Positions 49,501 through 61,500 of a stretch of 64,000 nt of DNA are shown here, in pieces (within the stretch, counting starts at the first letter, position 1; every line of letters starts with the position of its first letter). A model generated the notes under the pieces. It worked only from the letters and a program-made list of their open reading frames with translations. It was not told the origin of the DNA and did no database searches. This DNA comes from Nereocystis luetkeana (taxonomy: Eukaryota; Sar; Phaeophyceae; Laminariales; Laminariaceae). The stretch spans positions 4,440,438 to 4,504,437 of the forward strand of contig JARUPZ010000021.1 in assembly GCA_031213475.1 (NCBI GenBank), read 5' to 3'. Made by a program: the position numbers and the translations under genes.

Positions 49501-52500
49501 GGATACGATACGACTGACTGTACCGCAGCGCGGTGGATGCGAGGTCGACGTGCTACTCGGTTGTGCCTGTGCCAACCTTCCCTTACGTGGTACTGCCGTT
49601 CGCACTATTTCGTACTTGTTTGATTTCTCCCATCGAGATGCATTTTAGTTAATTAAAGCCTATTTGGTAACCATGGACAGGAATATAGGTGAAATGAGCT
49701 AAAGTGAGAACATCAGCATCACCATTGTATCATCGCAGCTCTGATGTGCTGATCGACATCATACATATCCACGCACTCGTATACTCGTATCATGCGCCAG
49801 TCCGTTCGATTTCCATTTTTCATGACGGTTTCACATGCGGACTAATTTGGGAACTATCGAGGGCGAAAGGGAGCTTGCCGATGCAGACCCTGCCCCAAAA
49901 GCTTTCACGGACCTGAGAAGGAAGGCGCGAGTGACCCTCTGAGTGGATGCCCGCGTGGTCCACTAGGCAGGAGCGTTTGGCGTCTAGTTGTACCGCAGTG
50001 CAACATCGAATGCGGGGCAACGACGACATAAATTAGTTTTTTTTCCCGAGCTCGTAAATTCCACAGGTTGGTGTGAAATGGAGTTGCGGGACATCAAGTG
50101 CCCTACCTAAAGAAAATAATCCCAAGGGTACGCGGACCAAAAGCACGACAGACGGAGTTTTTTTCCGAGCTCGACAATCCTAGTAGTCAAGGAAAATGGA
50201 GCTCTCTGAGAGGCCGACGGATAGTGTACGTATATGTACTCGTACTACGGTGGAGCGTAGAGTATATAGATAATATGCAGTAATCCAAATGTGGCGTGTA
50301 AACATAGGAGGGATACATGGTGTGTCGGTCCATCGTGGGCTCTGATTACGGTCGCCTCCTGTAGTAACGGAAGGAGACAACGCCATAAACAGAGCCCACA
50401 AGGCGTCAAGTCTGCATCTACGTACGAGGACCACCACATCCCGCGATTTGTATTTTTCTGTGAAAGAAGCCTCTCAACCTTGTATCCCTCTGAGAAACGG
50501 CGTCGCCACGGCCAGTGCCGGGCGTTTAATCCCCTGTCAAAGTACTACTCTCAATATAGTGTGCATACCGTAGGGATGGCGTTCTGTTCAACTCGGGTCA
50601 CTCCAATGCGTCATACACTAGTCGGGGGGGGGGGGGGGGGGGGGGGGTACTCATTTGTTGGTTGCCTTAGTCATTTGAACATTGACCGCGCATCCCTTTC
50701 GAGACGGGGGGGGGGGGGGGGGTAGTGTCTGCCAGAGGAGATGGCGACAATGCTCCTTACACATTTAACGACGTCAGGTGGGGAGTTCGGCTGGGGCGCC
50801 ACATCTGTTGTTTCCAAAGTAGTGGGTAGGGATACATTCGCCCTCATCTACAATCGTGGAAGGTACACATGTTAACGTGCTTTTTTCTCGTCTGGTACAC
50901 ACGATGTCCTTACAACACATTCCTTCGCCGCTCCTTTCTGCATTTTCCTCAAGTCGATAACGACATGTTCGAAGCGCAGCTATGACAGGCGCTAACAAAG
51001 ATGTCAGTAAACTGATATTTTTGAAGCGCGTCAAACCTACTTTGCAGGGCTCTTCACGGATGATGACCCGACCCGTGGGTGGGGTCAGGAGCTTTCCGAA
51101 CTATCACGGGTCTGGTCTGGTCGGGTCGGTTCGGGTCGGGTCGGGGCGACTCGGCCCGACCCGACCTAACCCGCGAGGGCTGACTCGACCGGTAAACAGC
51201 GCTGATATTTTTGGCCATGTTGTACTAGTTGCAGTGTAAGGTTCGCTCAGTCAAGGGGTCAAAGCCCGGCTTCCTATGTATAGGGCTGAGAGTCGGGTTA
51301 CCATTGACTTCAAGGGCTATTTGTTAGCTGGGTGCGGCAAATTAGGCCAGCTAACCGACTATGTAAGTGTGTTTAGCATTTAGGAACAACAAAGTACCCA
51401 ATCCGAGCCGCGAACAAACCGCGCTATGTAGTCAGATACGGGAGGGTTCACAACTCCGCAAAAAATAAGCCCACTCAACTACACTGAAATACCTTAGCCA
51501 ACCAATAACTAAGACAGCGGCGTCCAGTATGCCAACTTTACAGCCCTACATTAAAAGCACTTTTTGGTTGCCTAGCACTGTCAGGGTCATCCGTTCCACG
51601 GTATCCGCGTGTGCGCCATCACGGGGTGCGCCCCGGCCCCCGCCCCCCGCAAACCCGGCACGCCGCAGATACGATGATATGGGCAGACGCAGCCACATGG
51701 AAACTACCGTTCAGCAGCCCTTGCCCCTCTCTCTGAAGAGAGGTGGAGACGCCCACGAGCGGCAGGGGTACGGCGGTGAACTTTCTAAGGTGAGGAAGGC
51801 TTTTTGATGGAGCGCCTACTACTACTACTACTACTAGGTGTGAACACGGTACTATTAAATGTAGCAATCAGAACCAAATATGATGTGTAAACAAAGAGGA
51901 ATACTTGGTGTTCGGGGGACCATCATGACTCTATATATGGCTCCCACGTAACGATAGTGTTTGCACGACAGGCCTGCAACTCGTTCGTTGTGTTCGCCTC
52001 CTCTTCTAGACTGGGTTCTTCACACGTTAGCGTGCGCAAGCTTGCGCCAGCTAGACCATACGCCGACACTTCGATCGTACAGTTCTGTTTGAAGAAGCCG
52101 CCTAAGCAACGCGCCACGCTCCCCGCTACAGTGGGTATATGTGTACAGGTGTGTGTCACAAGCCACCGGGGAACAATTGTGCCGGGAGTACGCGAGGAAA
52201 CCCTCTCACCAGACCTTTTCGGCGGTTATCGTTGTCTTCTGAGGAATGACAACATAATTTTTCAGATACTTTCACATAGAGAGGTGAAGAAAGGGTATCG
52301 TACCATTCCAAGGGACGTGTGGTGGTGTGAGAAACCCTCCAGATGGCGTGGGCGTGCTCACGCGAAAAAACAACTTGTGCTCTCCAACCCAGGCCCCTCC
52401 CTTTGTCTAGGTCTGGGGGCGGTGAAATGAGGGGAGAGGAGGTACATACACTGAACCTCCCTGTCCAAGAAAGCTTGGGTGTAACCGACACAACTACACA

Positions 52501-55500
52501 GTCTGCGTGAATTCAGCGGGTATACCGTAAAAAGAGCGTGGAAATTGCACAGGAGTGCAATCGTTTTCTCGGCGCTCTTTTTTGGTTCAACGTTGTGGGT
52601 TTCTAATACCTGGTATCAAACATTGATAGTACTTTCAGAAGGCTCTCGACCTGATCTTTCCGAAAACGCCTCCTTTGTTCGGTGTTGGAAACCTCCCCGT
52701 TCTGGAAAAATCGAGTGCTGAAGACCCCTGTGCGAACTCAACGCACGTTACCTCTTTACGGTATACCCTCCTCCTCTTTCTCCTCCCGCTCTCTTGGGGA
52801 ACTCACTGGCTAGCCGTCTAGACTCTTCAAGGGTTTCCAACCTAAATAACGCCCTAGCTCCCTCCCCCCTACACCGGATGATATTTACTCATTGAAGCTG
52901 TCTACCATATGCAAGTCCGCCTCACTAGCGGTTCTTAGTAGGATGCAGCTCACCCTTCATGCGACTTGCCGGACATCTCACGGCGCTTCGCGCTTTGTGC
53001 AAGCAATGTCTGCCTGGTCGGTGAAAACCTGACATGCTCCGTCCCGGTATTGTAGGGATGCGAGGGTCTATAGTCATACGACTACGGCCATGCATGATAT
53101 CGAGTACATCTCTTTTATCAAGTACACCCCTCCCCTCCCCCCCGCGGCCCCGAATGAGGGCTGCCGCCTTACGATGTTGAGCTGAACCCGACGATGTTGC
53201 CTGGCCCGCACTTTCCCTGAGTTGTCTTCCCGCCGACCGTATTCCGACATGATTGTTCAAGACTTTTTTAACAGAAGCAGGTGTGGAGGACGATGGCGGC
53301 ACGCACGGGATGGGGGAGGAACGACCGCCGATATCACCCTCAAAGCTTAGCCCGATCAGGGGCGTGAATATGGTAAGCAGGGGGGAGGGGAGGCTGCTCG
53401 TACGTGTGGGGGACTGGTTTCCAACATCTACAGGCCGTTGACTCGTTCGTTGGTCGAATCTTCCATTTTCAGGGGAGGCGCTCATACATTGTGGTCGATG
53501 CCAGTTTGTTGGGCGACGGTTTCGAGATGTTCGCAGAGAACACGCAGGGAAGGCTCGAGCGCACCCAGCACTTTACAAAGACTGCCCTTTACTCGTTTTA
53601 TGTATAGGTTAGTTTAGTAGTGTCTATTAATAGTTTAGTTTAGTGCAGTTTAGTTTTTCTTAATTTGTTTTACAGTAGTTTAGTGCAGTTTATTTCAGTT
53701 GACTTTATATTGGTTCAGTTCAGTTTAGTGTATTGAATTTTGTTTCGCTCCGCCACATTTGATACCATTTAGTGCAGTTTAGTTTTTCTGAATTTGTTTT
53801 ACAGTAGTTTAGTGCAGTTTAGTTCAGTTGACTTTATATTGGTTCAGTTCAGTTTAGTGTATTGAATTTTGTTTCGCTCCGCCACATTTGATACCATTTT
53901 TGTTCAACACTTTTTATTTTCCAGCTCAACCCGTGGGAAGGTTTACCCTCCGCCATAAGGCCTTCTGAGCAAACCGAGGTCACAGGTGTCATCCCTTCTC
54001 CCCCCCCGGCATACATCTACGTGCTTTCTTTTGAATCGCGCAGAGGGTTCGGCATTCCCACTGCTCGTCGCTGTTTTCGTCGCGTAGGAAACTCACTCTC
54101 TCGACGCGCCACATGGCGTTTCGTCTCCTGAAAAAATAAACTCTCGCAAACGCAAGCAATGAAAATGGTTAAGTTTAGCCACCAGTACTCTCTCATACGG
54201 TGTGTCCAATACCAGCATGGTCCCCTCTGTAGTGCCTGTATGTATGCGCCAGGCAACAACACCGGCACTGTATCGGCAACCAGCACTATACACTCCCCAC
54301 ACTGCCGCACTGGCTACTCCCATACGTTCTACGCGATTTTCACAGGCCCAAGGTTTAGCGGGTAGCTGGAACTGCTCAACCGGCGCTATAGACAGACGGA
54401 CTCCACTGTGTACATTTGCGGTTGTGGAGGCAGTACATGTTACTTTAGTTCAAGCGTTACCCGTGTCCCAAATGTTTTGTTCTCCCCCTTCCGAATTTCA
54501 GGCGGGGATATCCTCGGCAACCGGACGCCGGCAAGAACGGCGTCAAAAAGTGGAAAGGGCGAGCGAGGTGCGAGCAAAGACGCTGTTTTTTCCAACTTGA
54601 TTGGTTCAGAAAACGAAGCGGGGGAAACGAACGGAGGGGAAGCGCCACCGCGTTGTAACCCTAGGGATTGGTAACAATTCCCTGTTTTACTGTTGAAGGC
54701 GTGGAAAATGATAAAATCATCATCAGAAGGGATAATCTACTGCTACAGTGGTAGCCTAGCCAGCAGATCTTACCATTCTTCGACTATCCCCTCCTACTGC
54801 TGGTCAAATGGTGATGTTTCGTGGCTTTTCATTGGTCTACACCAAAACACGCACTAGCACACAAACACCCACACATATCTGCACCCATCTATCGCTCGGC
54901 ACCCTGATCCCCACACCGACCTGATCCCACCCGGACCTGAGCCCTCAAAACTTAACCTCGGTATATAGTTAACCGCCGGCAGGACCCACCAAGGTACCCT
55001 GATTCCACGCCGACCGAAGTAGAGGGTACGCCACAGTGATTCGAGGGTCGGCCACAGCCAGCGAACGGTTTTGTCGAATTAGTGGGGTCCCCACTTTAAG
55101 ACCATCGATCCGGTTTAAGAATCGGGAAATAAAAACCAAGGTAGATAGGCTTGCGACGAAAAATTATCTACTTGGATTTAGTATGAGATACTGTTTTCCG
55201 ACAATGAAGTAAAAAGACTTAAACGGAGATAAGACCACGTAAATCTCCTTAAGGTCGCGGGGGTGGTCTTCAAGTGGGTACACCACTGTGAGTGGTAAGG
55301 TGCCCTCACCCGGTCAGCGCTGACTGAGTAATACCTGGTACCTGGTATGTTGTTAGTAGGCTGTCCCTTCTAGTCCACACATCGTATATAGCGTGGCAAG
55401 GGAGAGAGGGGCAGTATCGCCGAGCCGAGTTAGTCAAGAAGCAGTGGGTCTGGCGACAATTGGTTGGCTTCTTTTTTCATCACTCGAACCAAGCAGCAGA

Positions 55501-58500
55501 GACAGGGCGCATGGTCAATGGCGACTACAGTGAAAAAACAGCAGGAAGATATAGATAGTTTTACGAAAAAGGCAAAAAACATATGCGCCCTTGTGCCACC
55601 CATCATCCTCCGTGCTTTTATCGACACGCTAGCGTTACGAAGGGCTCCGGAAAGGCACCAATCACCAAATCAGTCATTGAGTCGTCGACAATATGTATAA
55701 ATATATAAACACATACATATATATATTCGTATTACGGGGGACCACAGTAAATAGGACCAAAAATTGCTCGTAAAAATAGGGAAATATATAGGTTTTTGTG
55801 AATGCCTTAGGTCCTATTTACTATGGTCCCTCGTAATAATATTTCTCTTTTGCCGTACGACAATACGCAAGAAGCATATCTTCAACGCTGGTTACTTTGA
55901 AACATTCCCGGAAAAGACTAACAATTGCAAAGGCAATCGTAACCGATATTATAACAGCCTGCGGTCAACTTGTTTGTCAACCCTCCGGCGGATGGGGCAA
56001 ACGAATAACAATTTTCGTCAAGCAGTATTGAGGTCTGATTGATAGCATCTTCCATGTCGGACGTCAGTGGACCCTGGACGCCCTCTTTCGTGTGGATGGC
56101 ATGACTAGAACAAGCGCTTGTACACTGTCAGATGGCAGGAAGGAATTGTAACCACAGTTCCCCCCCCCCAAATGTCGAAGAAAATGGCGTCTTGTCCGCA
56201 ACCCTGGGTGTGCGCACTACACCAAAGGTACCAGGTCACCCACCTCTCCGTCTGCTAACTGCGCGCCTCTCGATGTGCCCGCAAATCGCCCGGACCACCC
56301 TTACGTTTATCACAACCTTTTACCTGGTACCCACCCGCAAAACCAAGAGAGATACCGGCGAACCCTGGACCACCGAGAGCGATAGGGCCAAAACCCGCAG
56401 CAGCATCGGCGGCGAACAACGAAAGGCGGTCTCCGGCGGAGGGGCGGCTAACGGTGGTGGAGGCCGGGATCGCAGTTTCACCGGAGCAGCCACCGCGGGA
56501 GGGGGGGGGCAAGGTGTGCAGGGGGGAAAGTCGCCGCCGCCGCCGGCTTCGGGAGCAAGGAGGACTACCACGGCGGTAGTAGTCCCACCTTCGCCCGGCT
56601 CGTCGTCTGTCAAGCCGGACTCGTTCGACTACCTCACCATCGAGGTGCGAACCGAACACATGGAACAAAAAAAAATGAAGAGAAAAATGAAAAAGTTCGG
56701 AGTAGCATTAATTCACACCTCGGACAGATAAATCATGATCTATCTGACCCATCTGCAGATACATCAAGCAGACGAATCCCACCCGCCGGCGACTTGAGCC
56801 AGATCGTACTAGATCGGGGGATAGAAATATCGAGATCATCAAGCGGGAATCGGTTATCTGTCGGAGGCGTTCCAACCTTTCAACTCTCAAACTACCCAAC
56901 CTCCTTTTTCTCCCGAAAGTGTAGGATATTAAACTAATCGTTGGGGATTTGTGCACCGCATCCATAGAATTTTACCTTTTCCCCCCCCCTCGTTTTTTTG
57001 TAAAGCTCCTTAAGTGTGAAATGAGCCCCAGAAACTTTAGGTTGCTATTAATACCACTGCTGTGGACCGAAAGGTAGGGAACGCCCGGTCTTGATATTTG
57101 CACCTCAGCGCTCCCTACATTCCCGCCGAGAGTACTATTTACGTACCCCTACCGTAGGATGCCTCTGCAACTAAAAACCCCAGATGTGAGCACGACTGTA
57201 GAACATCATTTGTGACGATCATCCTTCAACAACCATATTGAGCATACTGTATAGACCAATACCTCCGACAGGATTCAGTGCAGCCCTCGTCGCCGAGCAT
57301 GACTCCTCTTGAACCCAACTTCCTTGGCCATCCACCCGAAACATGAGCCTTCTTACGGTGTCATTGTAATAGGCGCTTCTGTTTATTCGTGGGCCTACGC
57401 TGTATGGGGGTGCAGTAGCGTTAACCGCGGGGGTAATCTCACGTTCCACCCACCACTCGGCGTGCCCAACGACTCTCCCGACCGCTTTTGCGCCCCGACA
57501 TCCATCCACAAAGAGATAATGGTAATAGTTTTCGGGGTCCAGCCAGCCCGCGGACGGAGCAGGCTTGATCCGTTTGAGGGATTTCCGAACGCCAACTACT
57601 GTATACACACGCAAGACAACACCCCCCCTGGGTCGAGTTTCGGAGATTGTATTCCTCCAAAGCATGCATTAAGAGGGGGTAAACACAACGAAAATGATAT
57701 TGTACAAAATAAAATCGTCGATATCTTTCCGTAGGCGCGTCGCTCGGCGTTCGCACTTTCTTCGTTGTCGAAAAACATCAGCTTCGAAATCCGTCCGAGA
57801 GGGTGTGTACTTCTTGCGTGTTGTACGGCACTCCTGTAGGTTTTGTACCTTTAGAATCTTCTGTGACAAGCACACTGAGATCTGCGTTTTCATGTCAATG
57901 AAGTCGACCCACGACCATATGGCACAGCGTATTGGCTAGCAGCATCCTACGTATTATGCGGTGCAGCTTGAATCGATGAGTTTCAACGCATGCACGTAGA
58001 GAATCTGCTAAAAGCGTAATACCAGACGTCTTGTACTCGTAGCAGGTATGTTGAGCTGCTGAACGTTATCAAGCGTGACTTTATAGCGTCGAGACGGCGA
58101 GATGGAGCGAATACACCCCCCCCCCCCCCAGCCGCCTCAACCGTTTTCCCGAAAAAATCTGACCCCTCAGCGTGTGCCTCCTTTTTCCCCTGCGAGCAGC
58201 GAGGGGGATTGCTGAAAACCCTGCACTCCCCACGGCAGTTGAAGCCCCCTTGACCCTCCCAAACATTCCCACCCCTGCGGTCGGATACTTCTGCGAGAAC
58301 ATCAGCGGGGAAAAAAACACGAAACCGTGTTTCCTACCAAACGAGTTGCATGAGGCTTTTCATACCTCGGACAGATCATCACCTAGATTACTCGTACCTT
58401 CAGTAGTCCCCCACCCGCCTTTGTTGAAAGGGTATGAGTACGCGCCACCTCCGACGTTGTTTTTTCATGTTTCACGATTCGCTGCTGCTAGAGATGAATC

Positions 58501-61500
58501 AGGACGCGCGAATACCTGGCCCAGCGAGCGATCGCCGTCTAGATGCAAGCTGCGGCCCTGTCTGTTCGCGTATTCTACCAGTCTGCCAGCACCGTTCTGT
58601 GCGGTACCCACTTGGTACTCCCACGAGGCGATCGACCCAACATTGCCAGCTGGCGCTGTCGCAGTGAGCTGCGTACTACTTACTGATGCGTACCCTGCCA
58701 AGTAATATAAACTTTAACGCATGATTCTCTCTACGACAACAGACTGCAGATTATTATCATATCGGTTCCCGGTCCCTCCTAATCTTTTCCTTTTTTCCGA
58801 CCACACGAGTCGCATGAAGAGAGGTTCATACCTTGGACAGATCATCACCTAGATTATTCGTACCCACAGTAGCTCCTCAACTGCCGTTGTGAGAGGGTAT
58901 GCAGGATCCGAAGAGTACAGCTCCACCCCAGGAAACCTGTGCTACTGTACATCCTGCAGATTAGTGTACGGCTTCCACCCGACGACATGAGCTAGATCGT
59001 ACAGATCATACAGATCGTACATATCAATGGCATATCTATCTATCTGCCCTGAATGATCTAGATCATCAAAATAACCGATTTTCTAGAGCATGATCTCTCC
59101 GAGGTGCGAAGCCCTTCTGACCCCCTCCCCAAACACTCCCATCCCAACATGGATTTTTGTTTTGAAAACGTACAACGTTTAATACAGGACATCCGACCAT
59201 CGCCCAATCCGACGCAAGAGCTACAGCGGGCGATGCTGTCGTTGCCTCGGGACACCTGGCCGGAAATATTTCACACCCTGAACTCGGTCAGGAGGTTGGC
59301 GGTGCACCATGCGCCTCTACTGGGCTCGCAGTCTCACCTGCATGCCCTCGTCAGGGACGTGCTGGGTCACGCCGAAAACCTCCGATCGCAGGTATTGGGT
59401 TGTTTGCGAAGAATTATGTTGGGTTGAGTTTCTTGCAGTCTGTTTCCTACGAAAATAGCAATCCCAACCCACGAAAAACTAATTTATGTGGGGAAAAGAT
59501 GGAACTACAACAATGGCGTTCTTTAACCCAAGTTTTCTTGGGTTGGGTCACTCTGTTGGTTGTGGTCAGGAAACGGAGCAACTTATTGTTCACCTGCTTA
59601 ACCAATCGACTATTCATTTTTTGTCGCTTTCTAATGTTTTTATTACCCAACCAGATTGGAGTATCGCAAACACCCTATTATACGCTTGTATCCATATATA
59701 TGTATGCTCTCTTTTGAAGTAAAATCCGGCTTGTTTTCTGTTTATGAGCTAAAAGAAAATGTGGCAAATAACGCCCTTCTCGCGCGCTCTTGAAGTGAAG
59801 CTCCCCGCATATTGCATATTTTTCTTCTTACCCAGGTGGCAAATAACGCCCTTCTCTCTAAAAGCGAAGCTCCCCGAACGTTTTTTTCTGGAACAACCAG
59901 GTGGCAAAGAACGCCCTACTCACGCTAGCCGACCTCTGGCGAAGCTTGGGGGGAGCCTTGGACCCTGAGCTCCCGATGGTGTGCCCTGTGCTGATAAAAA
60001 AGTTAGCCGACAAGGTGGAGTTTCTGGCGGAGGCAGCGCGCGAGGTGAGGATTTTTTTCAACCCGCTTTGAGAGCGGCGGTGACAGTTTTTTTGTGGGGA
60101 CGAAAAGGTTGGTATTCGCAGTGCGGGATTACGTTTGCAGCGGTTGATTTTTCATTCTTGTTTTCCATCTTCACTTTTACTTCCCGGATCCACTCGTAGG
60201 AGGTTTTGCCCTTAGCGATCTTCTGGACCAACAGTGGTCACAAGTCTCGTCCCTTCTCCCCCCCGGTAGGTGCCTTCATTTGTATCGCGCACAAGGTTCA
60301 GCATTTCCACTGCTCGACGATTATCGTCGAATGTTGCCAACTTACGCTCTCGCGCTTTCCGCTAGTCGATTTCTATGCAAGAAAAAGTCCCTACGAGTAT
60401 CCACTCGGTGAGACTCGAACCCTCGAAATTGATCTTGGTAGGCACGCGGACCACCTACCACGCCACCGGGGACGCATGTATAAGCCGTAGAGGGGAACAG
60501 TGCCTACGTGTGGGTGGAATACATATGCTTGTGACTTGAGGTGCCTACGTACGACGACAACAATTACTGCGGAAACCAAGCATGATATCCCTACGGAACC
60601 CTTTGAGACATTCACAGAAGATTCCGAAATAGGCGAAACAAGCAGCTTAGACGGCTCTGGGGGTGGGGGGTGTTACCCAAATTACAACGTGAGAAGATAT
60701 GTGTACTATGCGATACTTGGGCGCACAGCCGTAATATCGTACTTGTGCCGCTGCGCTCTTGCTATGTATGACGAGGGAACATCGGTACCCAATCAGATCA
60801 ATTCAGGAGTGGTAGTACCCAATCAGATCAATTTCAGGAGTGGAGGAGCCAAAAACTGAAAAGTGATCTGGGGAGTGATGAACTCCGGATGTTTAGAAAA
60901 AAGCAGCTCGATCACTCACTTCTGAAGCCTGCTTTTTAAGGGTTCCAGCGACAACTGAAAGGGCACAGAAAAACAACAGCTGGGACAGGAGAAGGCCTCA
61001 TCCAATCCAATGCTCTCAATGAACGATCGGCGAGCAGAGTGAAATAACATATACTGCCGGCACATCTACAGTAATCAATCAATTGCGTATTGTAAGCATA
61101 GGGGAGTATACGGTCTTGGGGGCCATCGTGGGTTCTGACTGCTCCAAGCCCCCCTAGGGCAAACACAGGCTGCACTTTCGTTACAGGTCACCAAGCCTCG
61201 TATTAAATAGGACCTACGGCAACACACAAAGCCCTACCTGGTATATATTTCGCTAGTTTTACTAGTACGGGGGACCATACTTAATAGGACCAAATATTGT
61301 TAGTAAAAATGGTTAAATATATAGGATTTTATGTATGCCATAGGTCCTATTAACTAGGGTCCCCCGTAATAACAATATTTGGTCCTACTCACTATGCCCC
61401 CCCGTAATACAACAATACTTGTAGTGTACTTCGTAGAAATACAGTGGTGTGCCCGTTTTGACCCTTTTAGGATCGCAGTCCCGTTTTGGGGGCAAAGTAC

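Noticed and set aside
53404-53607. Frame AVDSFVGRIFHFQ...SLLGDGFEMF as an exon and terminus of the TOG gene
   Set aside because: Phase 0 fits the donor at 53373, but it ends in a stop at 53607, while the gene clearly continues with TOG3. It could be an alternative terminal exon; not supported enough to annotate.
58465-58701. 78-codon antisense frame with balanced composition
   Set aside because: No motif, no splice context, and the region is a diverged duplicate neighbourhood (58330-58470 versus 58795-58920).
60400-60472. Functional tRNA gene
   Set aside because: A and B boxes and length fit, but acceptor and anticodon stems pair poorly; kept only as tRNA-like.
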